A stretch of DNA of 64,000 nucleotides, from positions 372,001-436,000 of the forward strand of contig JACJWZ010000002.1 in assembly GCA_020636895.1 (NCBI GenBank). The letters are read 5' to 3'. The notes under the pieces were generated by a model. That model did not search any database, had not been told where the DNA came from, and was given only the letters and a program-made list of their open reading frames with translations. Source of the stretch: Thermoleophilales bacterium. Lineage in GTDB: Bacteria; Actinomycetota; Thermoleophilia; Solirubrobacterales; 70-9. Both the position numbers and the translations under genes were made by a program. Position 1 is the stretch's first letter. Every line of letters begins with the position of its first letter. This document shows positions 40,031 to 48,894 of this stretch, piece after piece.

Positions 40031-41626
40031 CTAGCCGCAGTACTGGCCGCTGGCGGGCTTCGGGTCGCGGCCCTTGATCCCGGCGCAGACGGTCATCCTC
40101 GCCTCGAGCTGCTGCATCTGGCTGATCTGGGCGGCCGTCGGGCTCCCGGAGGCAGCCGGGAAGCCGTTCTCCATCTGGTAGGGATCGGAGCGCAGGTCGT
40201 AGTACTCGGTGTCGGTGCGGGTGCAGGTGCCGGCCTCGTTGTAGGCCGAGTATTCGGTGTACATCTGCCGGTCGTAGCGGACGCCGCGATAGTCGCAGTC
40301 GTAGAGCTCCAGCGCGATCGGGCGGGGGTTGGGGAAGCCGCCGGAGCCGTCCATGAGCGGCATCATCGAGCGGCCGTCCATCGTCCGGCAGATCTTCGGG
40401 GTCCGGCACGGCCCCGTGCCGGCGAGCTCGAGGAGGGTCGGCGCCAGGTCGATGTTGGCGACGGAGGCGTCCGAGGTCGAGACGAGCCCGGCCGACCCGC
40501 GGAAGCGGTTCGGTATCGCGATCGTCAACGGCATGTTGATGTTCTCCTCGTAGGGATCGGGCTTGCCCTTGGCGATCCGGTGCTCCCCGTAGAAGTAGCC
40601 GTTGTCGGAGGTGAAGACGATGACGGTGTTGTCGAGCTCCCTCCGCTGCTTGAGCACGTCCATGATCCGCCCGAGCCCGCGGTCGATGCCGTAGACGGAC
40701 TCCAGCGTGCAGCGGTAGCGGCGCTCGATCTCGAGCGTGTTGTCGGATGTGAGCAGCCCGCGGCCCTTGACGTCGTTCGGCTTGTCGGAGACGTCGAGCT
40801 CGTTGAAGTTCGGGGGGGTCGGCAGCGGGTACGCGTCGAAGCGATGCTCGTCGACCGGCTCCGGGACCGGGCTCGAGGCGCAGCGCGTGTCACGCCCCGT
40901 CGAGGTGTGCGGCGCGTAGTAGTCGACCTGCATGTAGAAGGGGTCCTTCTTGCGGGCGAGGCGCTTGGTCCAGCGCACGGCGAAATCGCTGGTCACCTTC
41001 GTGACGTGGTCGTTGTCGTCGGTGCCGTAGTGGCGGATCTTCCCGTTCTTCGACGCCTTCCAGTTGTAGTAGCGGCGCTTCTCGAGCTCGGTGAACCAGA
41101 GGTCGAAGCCGGGGGCGACGGCCGCCGGGCCGAGCTTGCCCTGCTCGTATCCGTTCAGGAACTTGCCGACGTGGGCGGTGTTGTACCCCGCGTACTTGAG
41201 CCAGGCGGGCAGCACGTTGCGCTTCTGGATCAGGTCGCCGTAGACGTTGCGGAGGATGCCGTTGTTGTGCCCGTACTGACCCGTCATGTAGGCCGCGCGT
41301 GAGGGGCAACAGAGGGGCGTGGTGACGACGTAGTCGCTGAAGGTCGTCCCCCGTGGCATCAGGCGCGTGAAGAGGTTCGGCATCGCCTCGGGTATGACCG
41401 TCGACTTCGCCTGGTCGTCGGTCACGATCACGACGATGTTGGGCTGCTTGTAGTTGGTCTTGCCGCCCTTGCCGCCCTTGCCGGGCTTGGCGAGCGGGGC
41501 GTGGTCCTGGGCGTGGCCGGGCTGCGCTCCGGCCGTGAGCGCGATCAGCCCCGAGATCAGCGCGCAGAGGGCCACCGCGACCGCGAGGCGACGCGTGCGC
41601 GCGCTGGATGTCGAAGTTGATGCCAT
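40031..41626 (-). CDS. Exported sulfatase (type I)
   Basis: 531 residues from the ATG at 41626. An upstream in-frame TTG at 41638 is less likely. The signal peptide runs from about residue 10 to A-Q-P-G-H-A-Q near 40, followed by a Gly/Lys linker (K-P-G-K-G-G-K-G-G-K). The T-D-D metal site is near 69-71, and the formylglycine signature C-C-P-S-R is at 106-110. The S-D-N-G-Y-F-Y-G-E-H block is present. The domain ends soon after the last conserved motif, so unlike the sulfatase at 1011-2840 it has no extra C-terminal domain. The organism would need a formylglycine-generating enzyme encoded elsewhere. The substrate is unknown. Confidence 0.9.
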   Translation of the reverse strand: MASTSTSSARTRRLAVAVALCALISGLIALTAGAQPGHAQDHAPLAKPGKGGKGGKTNYKQPNIVVIVTDDQAKSTVIPEAMPNLFTRLMPRGTTFSDYVVTTPLCCPSRAAYMTGQYGHNNGILRNVYGDLIQKRNVLPAWLKYAGYNTAHVGKFLNGYEQGKLGPAAVAPGFDLWFTELEKRRYYNWKASKNGKIRHYGTDDNDHVTKVTSDFAVRWTKRLARKKDPFYMQVDYYAPHTSTGRDTRCASSPVPEPVDEHRFDAYPLPTPPNFNELDVSDKPNDVKGRGLLTSDNTLEIERRYRCTLESVYGIDRGLGRIMDVLKQRRELDNTVIVFTSDNGYFYGEHRIAKGKPDPYEENINMPLTIAIPNRFRGSAGLVSTSDASVANIDLAPTLLELAGTGPCRTPKICRTMDGRSMMPLMDGSGGFPNPRPIALELYDCDYRGVRYDRQMYTEYSAYNEAGTCTRTDTEYYDLRSDPYQMENGFPAASGSPTAAQISQMQQLEARMTVCAGIKGRDPKPASGQYCG

Positions 41627-41769
41627 TCCCTGGTGCAACAGTCCTGCGGGGAAGAAGTCGCGGTGCGTCGTGCCCTGGCGCCACCGACTGTCGGTGGCTG
41701 CAGCCGCGGTGCCGGATGGTAGCTGGGCCCTACGACGACCCGCGCCGGTGACGCTCTAGGGTGCAGCGC

Positions 41770-42228
41770 ATGTCCACAGCCACGATGCACACCAGCCAGG
41801 GACCGATCGAGCTCGAGCTCTTCGACGAGCAGGCGCCGAAGACGGTCCAGAACTTCAAGGATCTCGCCGGAGACGGCTTCTACGACGGCCTCATCTTCCA
41901 CCGCGTGATCGAGGACTTCATGATCCAGGGCGGCTGCCCGGAGGGAACGGGGACCGGCGGTCCCGGCTACACGTTCGAGGACGAGTTCAACGAGCACAAG
42001 GTCGTGCGCGGGGCTCTCGCGATGGCCAACGCGGGCCCGAACACGAACGGCTCCCAGTTCTTCATCGTCACGACCGAGGCGGCCCCCTGGCTCGACGGCA
42101 AGCACACCGTCTTCGGCCAGGTCACCGGAGGCATGGAGGCTGTCGACGCCATCGAGGGCACCGAGAAGGGACCGGGCGACCGCCCCGTCGAGCCGCAGCT
42201 GATCGAGCGGATCGAGCTCAGCGAGTAG
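41770..42228 (+). CDS. Cyclophilin-type peptidyl-prolyl cis-trans isomerase
   Basis: 152 residues from the ATG at 41770, with a GTG at 41761 in frame. The cyclophilin core is complete: F-H-R-V-I (catalytic Arg), F-M-I-Q-G-G, M-A-N-A-G-P-N-T-N-G-S-Q-F-F-I and W-L-D-G-K-H-T-V-F-G. There is no signal peptide, so it is a cytosolic PpiB-like folding catalyst. A -10-like TAGGGT lies eight bases before the ATG, compatible with a very short leader. It is divergent from the sulfatase. Confidence 0.93.
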   Translation: MSTATMHTSQGPIELELFDEQAPKTVQNFKDLAGDGFYDGLIFHRVIEDFMIQGGCPEGTGTGGPGYTFEDEFNEHKVVRGALAMANAGPNTNGSQFFIVTTEAAPWLDGKHTVFGQVTGGMEAVDAIEGTEKGPGDRPVEPQLIERIELSE

Positions 42229-42260
42229 CGCCGGCCCCGGAGAGGCCGGGGGCCGCCGGA

Positions 42261-43310
42261 TCAAGGAAGAGGAGGCGAAGCGGCCGCGGGCCGTGAGCCG
42301 ATCGATGACGCGGAGCCGGCGGTTCCCGGCCCGCCGGCGGCGAGCTGGCCGCAGGCGGCGGCGATGTCGCGACCGCGCGTCAGCCTGACCGTCGTCGGCA
42401 GGCCGCTGCGCTGCAGCACCGAGCGGAACGCGGCGATCTGGTTCGGTGAGCTGCCGGTCAGCTCACCGGGAGTCGGGTTGAACGGGATCAGGTTGACCTT
42501 GAACGCCTCGTGCGGCTTCAGCGCCTCGGCGAGCACGAGCGCCTGGTCGGGGCCGTCGTTGACGCCGGCCAGCATCAGGTACTCGATGTAGACGCGCTTG
42601 CCACGGGCCTCGCGCCAACGCAGGCACGCCTGCAGCACCTCGTCGAGCGGGTAGCGGTCGTTGACCGGCATCAGGGAGCTGCGCACGTCCGGCTCCGCGG
42701 AGTGCAGCGACAGCGCCAGCCGGACCCGCGGGCCGTCGGTCGCGAGACGCTCGATCCCCGGAACCCAGCCGACCGTGGAGACCGTGGTGTGCGACGTGGC
42801 GATGCCGACGTCGGGTAGGCGCTCGCAGGCTTCGATCACCGCGTCGAGGTTCATCAGCGGCTCGCCCATCCCCATGAACACGCAGTGGTTGACCTCGCCG
42901 CGACGGCGGAAGTGGAGAGCCTGATCGACGATCTCCGACGCGGTCAGGTTGCGCCCGAACGCCATCCGCCCGGTCGCGCAGAAGGCGCAGGTGAGCGGGC
43001 ATCCAGACTGGCTAGAGACGCAGATCGAGCGGCGCCCGTCGCGGTAGCTCATCAGCACGGTCTCCAGCGGGCGTCCGTCGGCGGTGGCGAACAGGGCCTT
43101 GCGGGTGCCGTCCTCGGAGACCACCTCGCGCTCGAGCTCCAGGGTGGAGATCGGCAGCTCGGCGGCGAGCGCCTCGCGCAGCGCCGCGGGCAGGTTGGTC
43201 ATCTCCTCGTAGCTCGCCGCGCCACGAGCCAGCCACTCCCAGACCTGCTTGGAGCGGAACGCCGGCTCGCCGCGCTCGGCGAGGAGGTTGTCGAGGGCCC
43301 GGAGGTCCAT
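42261..43310 (-). CDS. rlmN: Dual-specificity rRNA/tRNA adenine-C2 methyltransferase RlmN
   Basis: 349 residues. A radical-SAM enzyme methylating C2 of A2503 in 23S rRNA and A37 in some tRNAs. The 4Fe-4S motif C-P-L-T-C-A-F-C (Cys104, 108, 111) is followed by A-T-G-R-M-A-F-G-R-N-L. G-M-G-E-P-L-M-N and the C-terminal A-A-C-G-Q-L with the methyl-carrying Cys are all typical. The tail after G-Q-L is longer and Pro/Ser/Gly-rich. It converges with the cyclophilin gene. Confidence 0.96.
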   Translation of the reverse strand: MDLRALDNLLAERGEPAFRSKQVWEWLARGAASYEEMTNLPAALREALAAELPISTLELEREVVSEDGTRKALFATADGRPLETVLMSYRDGRRSICVSSQSGCPLTCAFCATGRMAFGRNLTASEIVDQALHFRRRGEVNHCVFMGMGEPLMNLDAVIEACERLPDVGIATSHTTVSTVGWVPGIERLATDGPRVRLALSLHSAEPDVRSSLMPVNDRYPLDEVLQACLRWREARGKRVYIEYLMLAGVNDGPDQALVLAEALKPHEAFKVNLIPFNPTPGELTGSSPNQIAAFRSVLQRSGLPTTVRLTRGRDIAAACGQLAAGGPGTAGSASSIGSRPAAASPPLP

Positions 43311-43418
43311 GAGGGAAACGAGGTTAGAGGGCGTTCAAGGACACCGGGCGGTGCGATCGGGCCCTCGGGCTGCCTGACTCGCCGGCTGCGCCCCACGCCG
43401 CGGTCACGGCGCCGGCCC

Positions 43419-43459
43419 TGTCACCCGGAAGTGGACCTCTTCCCTGTTCTTCGGTGACA
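43419..43459. repeat. Dispersed palindrome family A, copy 4
   Basis: TGTCACC (43419-43425) and GGTGACA (43453-43459) are separated by exactly 27 bases, followed by CGTCCGCCGC as in the copies at 23348-23563. An inner GGAAG/CTTCC pair can extend the hairpin. It is located between rlmN and the GNAT gene, in a 225-bp gap without genes. Confidence 0.85.
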
Positions 43460-43500
43460 CGTCCGCCGCAGGGGTCGGCGAACTCCATGCCGGGGATGGT

Positions 43501-43520
43501 TCCTCCCGCATGCGGGAGGA
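43501..43520 (-). terminator. 20-bp perfect palindrome downstream of the GNAT gene
   Basis: TCCTCCCGCATGCGGGAGGA is perfectly self-complementary and lies 15 bases after the GNAT stop codon on the minus strand. It is a likely terminator hairpin and could also be a dimer-binding site. Confidence 0.55.
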
Positions 43521-43535
43521 TCTCGCCTACGCCAG

Positions 43536-44354
43536 TCAGCGGGAGTCCGGCTCGGGCGCCGGCTCCCGCTTCTCCCACATCTCCGTGTTGCCGACGTCGC
43601 GGAACCCGAGCCGCGCGTAGACGGGCGCGCCCAGCTTGCTCGCCTGGAGGGAGGCCGTTCGCATGCCGCGCTCGCGGGCCTCGACGAGGAGCCTGCCGAG
43701 GATGGCCGCGGTGATCCCGCCGCCCCGATGCTCGGGACGGGCGGCGACGGCGGTTACGCAGGCGTCGTCGCCGACGTCGATGGTGGCGGCGCAGACGACC
43801 CCGCCGGAGCCGTCGTCGGCGACCAGCCACGACGAGCCCGGCCGCGGCTGACCCTCCAGCGCGGCGGCCCAGGCGCCCTCGAGCCCGTAGGCGGCGTCGT
43901 TGATCTCACACACCTCCGTGAGGTCGCGGGCCGGGCGCAGCTCGACCCCGTCGGGGAGCTCCACGTCCGGCGGCGAGAACTCGCCGAGCTCGATTCCCAT
44001 CGAGCGCGGCTCGGCGTCCACCACGTGGCCGCGTTCGGCGAGAACGTCCACGCCAAGCGGGTGCCCCGGAGTGATCCACACCGTCCACGCCCTCACCCCG
44101 ACCTCGCTGTATGTGTCCTCGAGCTCGTCGAGCATGGGCTCGATCTCCGCGGGATCGAGCGCCGTGACGCAGTTGAAGATGGAGCGGTCGGGGTTCGCCG
44201 GGTTGAGCGATGCGACCACCCCGCCCCGGCGGATCAGCCGTCCCGAAGGGGACGAGGAGCCGAAGAGCTCGACCTCGGCGCCGATGCCGACGTGAACCCG
44301 GCGGGCCAGCTCGCTGTCGCTCAGACCCTCCACTACGAGCAAGGTAGCGCGCAA
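43536..44354 (-). CDS. GNAT-family N-acetyltransferase
   Basis: 272 residues, twice the size of a single GNAT domain. The C-terminal half has the acetyl-CoA-binding A motif V-A-A-R-P-E-H-R-G-G-G-I-T (R-x-x-G-x-G/A), then A-S-K-L-G-A-P-V-Y-A-R-L-G-F. The N-terminal half looks like a degenerate second GNAT domain without the cofactor loop. The substrate is unknown. The first codon is TTG at 44354, with a GTG at 44333 as alternative. It is 28 bases after the kinase gene and probably the last gene of a unit running from 48797 to 43536. Confidence 0.82.
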   Translation of the reverse strand: MRATLLVVEGLSDSELARRVHVGIGAEVELFGSSSPSGRLIRRGGVVASLNPANPDRSIFNCVTALDPAEIEPMLDELEDTYSEVGVRAWTVWITPGHPLGVDVLAERGHVVDAEPRSMGIELGEFSPPDVELPDGVELRPARDLTEVCEINDAAYGLEGAWAAALEGQPRPGSSWLVADDGSGGVVCAATIDVGDDACVTAVAARPEHRGGGITAAILGRLLVEARERGMRTASLQASKLGAPVYARLGFRDVGNTEMWEKREPAPEPDSR

Positions 44355-44382
44355 GCCCTGGCGCCTGCGGGAACCCGTCCCT

Positions 44383-45264
44383 CTACGCGTAGCCCGCCGC
44401 GACCCGCTCGACGGCGGCTCCGTAGCTGCCGCCGAAGAGGATCGCGTGGACGAGCAACGGCTGCAGCTGCCAGAGGCCGACGCGCTCGGCGCGGCCGTCG
44501 TCCAGCGGCCACACCTCGTCGTAGGCGCGGAGGGTCCGGGCGGACACCGAGCCGAACAGGTCGAGCATCGCGAGGTCCATCTCGCGGTGGGCGCCGTGCG
44601 CCTTCGGGTCGATCAGCCAGGGCCGTCCGTCGGCCCCGGCGAGGACGTTGCCGCTCCAGAGATCGCCGTGGATGCGCGCCGGGCGCTCGTCGGGACCGGC
44701 GAGCGCGCCCATCCGCGCGCAGACCTCGGCGACGAGCCCCGCGCAGCGCTCCGTGATCGCCCCGCGACCGAGCGCCGCCCGCGCCAGCCGCTCGAGCCGC
44801 GCCGCGTAGACCTCCGCCCAGGTGTCGCCGCCGTAGGACTCGACCTCGCCTCCGCCGAACCGCAGCTCGGTACGCGGGGAATCAGGCGGGAGCGCGTCGA
44901 AGGCGTCCGCGCCGGCGGCGTGGATGGTCGCCAAGCCACGGCCGAGGTCCTCCTCCCCACCCGGTCCCAAAGCTCCCCGCTCGACCCACTCGAGGACGAG
45001 ACCGCGCTCGCCGTCGTCGTCGATCACCGCCAGCACCTCGGGGACGGGGAGCCCGCCCGGCTTGCCGAGCCACCGCAGGCCAGCGGCCTCGGCCCCGAAC
45101 TCGTCCTCGGGCGCACCGGCGCGGGACTTCAGGAAGGCGCGGCCGCCGCCCTCGAGCTCGAGCGCCCAGGCTTCGTTGATGTCGCCGCCGGAGACCCGCC
45201 CGGAGCCTTCGATCCGCCGGCCCAGCGCCCGGGCAGCCGCGGCGAGGAGCGCTTCCTCGTTCAA
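44383..45264 (-). CDS. Fructosamine kinase / ketosamine-3-kinase family protein
   Basis: 293 residues of the protein-kinase-like (APH) fold. The catalytic loop H-G-D-L-W-S-G-N and the metal loop L-I-D-P-K-A-H-G-A-H-R-E-M-D-L-A-M-L are diagnostic of fructosamine-3-kinase-like proteins, which phosphorylate ketosamines on glycated proteins or small amines so that the adduct falls off. The start is a TTG at 45264 that overlaps the TGA of the phosphatase gene (TTGA, 45261-45264). The conserved N-terminus L-N-E-E-A-L-L begins exactly there, and coupling explains the weak codon. Confidence 0.87.
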   Translation of the reverse strand: MNEEALLAAAARALGRRIEGSGRVSGGDINEAWALELEGGGRAFLKSRAGAPEDEFGAEAAGLRWLGKPGGLPVPEVLAVIDDDGERGLVLEWVERGALGPGGEEDLGRGLATIHAAGADAFDALPPDSPRTELRFGGGEVESYGGDTWAEVYAARLERLARAALGRGAITERCAGLVAEVCARMGALAGPDERPARIHGDLWSGNVLAGADGRPWLIDPKAHGAHREMDLAMLDLFGSVSARTLRAYDEVWPLDDGRAERVGLWQLQPLLVHAILFGGSYGAAVERVAAGYA

Positions 45265-45755
45265 TCCCGGGAGCCCGGGAAGCGGGTCGCCAAGATCTCC
45301 TCGACCAGCGCGTCGCAGGATCGCTCGATCATGTCGAGGACGTCCTCGAAGCCCTGCTCGCCGCCGTAGTAGGGATCGGGGACGTCGAGATCCGAGTCTC
45401 CTCGGGCCTCTGGGTCCCACTCACGCAGGATGCGGAGCTTGCCCTCCGCGTCGGCGTGCGGGGCCAACGCCCGCATGTCGGCGAGGTTCTGCCGGTCCAT
45501 CGCGAGGATCAGGTCGAAGTCGTCGAAGTGGTCGACTTCGAAGCGTTGCGCGCGGCTCTCCAGGGTGATCCCGCGAGCGCTCGCGGCGGCGCTGGCACGC
45601 TCGTCGGGCCTGTGGCCGACGTGCCAGCCGCCGGTGCCGGCGCTCTCGACGTCGACGTCCTCGCCCAGCCCGGCCTCGCGCAGCCGGTGGCGCAGCACGC
45701 CCTCGGCCGTGGGCGAGCGGCAGATGTTGCCGAGGCAGACGCAGAGGATCCGCAT
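45261..45755 (-). CDS. Low-molecular-weight protein tyrosine phosphatase
   Basis: 164 residues. The P-loop C-L-G-N-I-C-R-S (Cys7, Arg13) sits at the N-terminus and the general-acid Asp127 lies in V-P-D-P-Y-Y-G-G, the standard LMW-PTP layout. It is cytosolic and removes phosphate from Tyr, or from small phosphoryl esters. Families of this type neighbour fructosamine kinases in many bacteria, which fits a role in deglycation, where the product is a phosphoketosamine. That link is from family knowledge. It overlaps the kinase by four bases and lies 33 bases after the fusion gene. Confidence 0.9.
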   Translation of the reverse strand: MRILCVCLGNICRSPTAEGVLRHRLREAGLGEDVDVESAGTGGWHVGHRPDERASAAASARGITLESRAQRFEVDHFDDFDLILAMDRQNLADMRALAPHADAEGKLRILREWDPEARGDSDLDVPDPYYGGEQGFEDVLDMIERSCDALVEEILATRFPGSRD

Positions 45756-45788
45756 GGAACGGCGCAGGTTAGGCGGACGAGCCCGCTC

Positions 45789-48700
45789 CTACGCCTTCCC
45801 CGCGAGCAGCCGCTCCACCGCCGCCTTGCTGAGAGTGCGGTAGCCGCCCTTCTTCGGGTCCCAGTACCAGGCCGGCGTCGCCTTGCCACCGACCTTCAGC
45901 CCCTCGGTGCGAAGCGGCGCCGTCATCGGCCGGTACCAAGTGGTGAGCGGGATCTCTTCGACGACCCGGATCACCCACGGGATGCCGTCGTCGCCCAGGT
46001 CCACCAGTGCCGCCTCGAGGTCCGCGGGCGCGAGCTCGTACCCGTCGCGCAAGGTCACCGCGGCACAGGGGATGCTCGAGGAGCCGTCGTTCGTTCGCAC
46101 CCCGTAGGCGACCGCGAGCGCGACCGCGTCCAACGTGCCGAGCGCGTCCTGGATCGGTCCGCTGGCGACGACGCCGCCGGCCGTCCTGATCAGGGACGGA
46201 ACGTGGTCGACCAGCCAGAAATCGCCGTCGATGTCGCGGCGGAAGAGGTCGCCGGTCTCGAGCCAGGCGTCCGCGGGTTCGAACACGCCGCGCAGGAAGC
46301 CGTCCCCGCTGCCGATCTGATCGCGGCGGACCCGCGCGAGCAGCATCCCGGTCTCGTGCTTCGGGCAGGCCACGGCGAAGCCGTCGTCGCCCTCGACGAG
46401 CCGCCGGTTCACCGGGTCCCAGCGGGCGATACGCACCTCGGCGCTCCCGGGCAGCGGCCGCCCCTTGCAGCCGGGCTTCGTGCCGGGGATGTTGACGAGC
46501 ACGGCGTCACCCTCGGTGGAGGCGTAGAACTCGAGCACCCGGGCGGGGGCGAAGCGCCGGCTGACCCGGCGCCACAGTCCCGCCGGCATACCCGAGCCCA
46601 TGAACAGCCGCACCGGGTGATGCTGCTCGCCGGGATGCGGCGGCGCCTCGGCGATCTCGTCGAGCATCGCCCAGGTGTAGGAGACGACCGTCGCTCCGTA
46701 GCGGCGCACCTCGTCCCAGAAGATCTCCGGGTCCCACTCCGAAGCGACCGCCAGCCGCGAGCCGCCCGCGATCGCGCCGCCGACGCTCATCAGCAGCGCC
46801 GAGGGGTGGTAGGCCGGCTGGGCGCTGTAGATCGTGTCGCTGCTGCCGAGCGACGCTGAGGAGGCGGTGCCGAACGCCGAAAGCGCCCAGCGTCGGTTCG
46901 TGATCCGGTTGGCGAGGGTGCGATCGCCGGTCCCGGTGAAGAGGATGAAGGCGAGATCCCCGGCGAGACCCGGGTTGGGTACGTACCAAGCCGGAACATG
47001 GACGGCGTCGGGGTCGATCCGCTCCATGTCGATGAGCCCCCGCGCGAGCGTCCGGTCCTTGCCGCCGCCGCCGAGCACATATACCTGGACCCCTGTCGCG
47101 TCACGGGCGGCCTCGGCGTTCTGCGGGTCGGAGATGATCCGGCCGGCGCGGCCGAGCTCGGCTTCGCGCTGCGGATCACCGTCGGGCCGCATGAGGACCG
47201 CGACGGCGCCGAGCCTGCTCAGCGCGGCGACGACGGTGAGCGCGCTCGGGCGCGTCTGCATGAGGACGCCGACGTGCTCGCCCTGGCGGACGCCGATCTC
47301 CAGCAATCCACGAACGACGTTGTCGACCCGCTCCTTCACCGCGCCCTGGGTGTGGGCGCGATCCTCGAACAGGAGCACGACGTCGTCGGGCGCGCGCTCG
47401 GCCTGCTCGTCCATCAGCAGGCCCATCGAGATGCGGGTGCGGGCGCCGACGCGGCCGAGACGGTTGAGCTGCTCGAGCTGACCGGCGGTCTCGCCGGCGA
47501 TCTCGCGCAACGTGCGGCTCGCGCCGAAGGCGGCGCCGGCCAGGCCGCGCGCCGCGCCGATCCCCGCCCCGACCGCCAGCTGCGCCCCAGCGCCGATCCG
47601 GTCCATTGTTCCGAGCCCGCTCTCGGGGCGCTCGATCTCGTCCTCAATCCTGACCACGTTGTCGGGGAGCTTCCCCTTGTCGTCGCGCCAGGCGAGCCAG
47701 TCGGCGACGGTCGGCCAGGTCGTCTCGACGGCGTTGGAGCCGACGACGAGCCCGAAGTGGCCGGCGCGCAGCGAGACCTCGTAGACATCTGAGCGGGGAG
47801 CCGCCCAGCGGGCCGCGCGCACCGAGCGGGCGGGCGCGATCTCGTCCGTCTCGCCGACGAACGCGAGGATCGGGCAGGTCATGTCGGCGAGCGTCACCAG
47901 CCGGTCCTCGATCACGAAGCCGCCGGAGACGAGGCGGTTGTGGACGCCGAACTGGCGGATCACGTCGGCGAGCGCCGGGCCGGGCCAGGCGACCCATCCC
48001 TCGGCCTCGAGGAAGCGGCGCTGGCGCTCCTTCGGCAGCAGCGCCTCGCGGTCGTGGAGCTGGCGCACGAACTGCAGGCGCTGGCGGAACGACTTCGCCG
48101 GATCCATGAGCCGGAAGCCGGTGCGGCTGAGCCAGGCGGGGACGCCGCTGTTGGCGAAGACGTGCTCGGCGAGGAACGCGGCGGCCGCGATCGCGGTCTC
48201 CTCGGGGAGCCCGAACGAGAGCGTGCCGCGAGTATCGACGGGGCTGCCGAAGACGACGATCGAGTCGATCCCCTCCGAACGCCGGTAGGAGGCCACCTGG
48301 TAGCAGAACATCCCGCCCTGGCTGTAGCCGCCGATGTGGACCTTGTCGCGGCCGGTCTCGGCCCGCACCCGGTCGATCGCCTCGTCGATCGCGAGCACGT
48401 GGTCGTTGAGCGAGCGCTCGAGCCCGCCCTCCTCGCGCTCCGGCGCGCCGAAGTCGACGACCCAGGGGTCCACCCCGCGCTCGTGCAGGATCGAGACGGC
48501 ACTCGTCGAGGGAGCGACGTCGTAGATGTCGGCGTCGAGCATCATCGGCGGGATCAGGAGCAGCGGCGGGCGCTCCTGCGGCTTGCGCTTGCCTCTCCCG
48601 CGTCCCTTCCCGTCCGAGTCGCGGGCGGGCGCGTAATAGCGCCGCAGTCGGTAGACGGGGCGGGTCGAGACGACCTCGAAGGGGGACGGCTGCTCGTCGG

Positions 48701-48797
48701 TCTCGAGGCCGCCGAAGCGCGCCACCTCGAGCGCGTTCTGCGCCGCCGCGCCGAGCCGGCCGGCGGGGCCGGTGATCAGATCGTCGACGAGTGCCAT
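45789..48797 (-). CDS. Fusion protein: PhaC-like alpha/beta hydrolase joined to an AMP-binding acyl-ligase domain
   Basis: 1002 residues from the ATG at 48797 (GGAGGGAAGG upstream). Residues about 75-390 are an alpha/beta hydrolase resembling polyhydroxyalkanoate synthase PhaC. The nucleophile elbow G-Y-S-Q-G-G (Ser159) has Ser where PhaC has Cys. Asp is in G-E-T-D-E-I and His in L-R-A-G-H-F-G. Residues about 475-1000 are an ANL-superfamily (FadD-like) domain: F-T-G-T-G-D-R-T replaces the usual T-S-G-T-T-G phosphate loop, Y-A-S-T-E-G-D and E-T-G-D-L-F are kept, and the C-terminal catalytic Lys region (P-L-T-T-W-Y-R-P-M) lacks the normal G-K. So the ligase half may be modified or inactive. The likely area is acyl-CoA or polyester metabolism. 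It is cytosolic. Confidence 0.78.
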   Translation of the reverse strand: MALVDDLITGPAGRLGAAAQNALEVARFGGLETDEQPSPFEVVSTRPVYRLRRYYAPARDSDGKGRGRGKRKPQERPPLLLIPPMMLDADIYDVAPSTSAVSILHERGVDPWVVDFGAPEREEGGLERSLNDHVLAIDEAIDRVRAETGRDKVHIGGYSQGGMFCYQVASYRRSEGIDSIVVFGSPVDTRGTLSFGLPEETAIAAAAFLAEHVFANSGVPAWLSRTGFRLMDPAKSFRQRLQFVRQLHDREALLPKERQRRFLEAEGWVAWPGPALADVIRQFGVHNRLVSGGFVIEDRLVTLADMTCPILAFVGETDEIAPARSVRAARWAAPRSDVYEVSLRAGHFGLVVGSNAVETTWPTVADWLAWRDDKGKLPDNVVRIEDEIERPESGLGTMDRIGAGAQLAVGAGIGAARGLAGAAFGASRTLREIAGETAGQLEQLNRLGRVGARTRISMGLLMDEQAERAPDDVVLLFEDRAHTQGAVKERVDNVVRGLLEIGVRQGEHVGVLMQTRPSALTVVAALSRLGAVAVLMRPDGDPQREAELGRAGRIISDPQNAEAARDATGVQVYVLGGGGKDRTLARGLIDMERIDPDAVHVPAWYVPNPGLAGDLAFILFTGTGDRTLANRITNRRWALSAFGTASSASLGSSDTIYSAQPAYHPSALLMSVGGAIAGGSRLAVASEWDPEIFWDEVRRYGATVVSYTWAMLDEIAEAPPHPGEQHHPVRLFMGSGMPAGLWRRVSRRFAPARVLEFYASTEGDAVLVNIPGTKPGCKGRPLPGSAEVRIARWDPVNRRLVEGDDGFAVACPKHETGMLLARVRRDQIGSGDGFLRGVFEPADAWLETGDLFRRDIDGDFWLVDHVPSLIRTAGGVVASGPIQDALGTLDAVALAVAYGVRTNDGSSSIPCAAVTLRDGYELAPADLEAALVDLGDDGIPWVIRVVEEIPLTTWYRPMTAPLRTEGLKVGGKATPAWYWDPKKGGYRTLSKAAVERLLAGKA

Positions 48798-48894
48798 GGG
48801 CTGCCTTCCCTCCAAGCCGCCGGGGTGCGGGCCCCGGCGCGTGAAGCGTGACTCTACCCGCCGCCCGCCCGCCGACATGGGCGAGACTGCCCGG

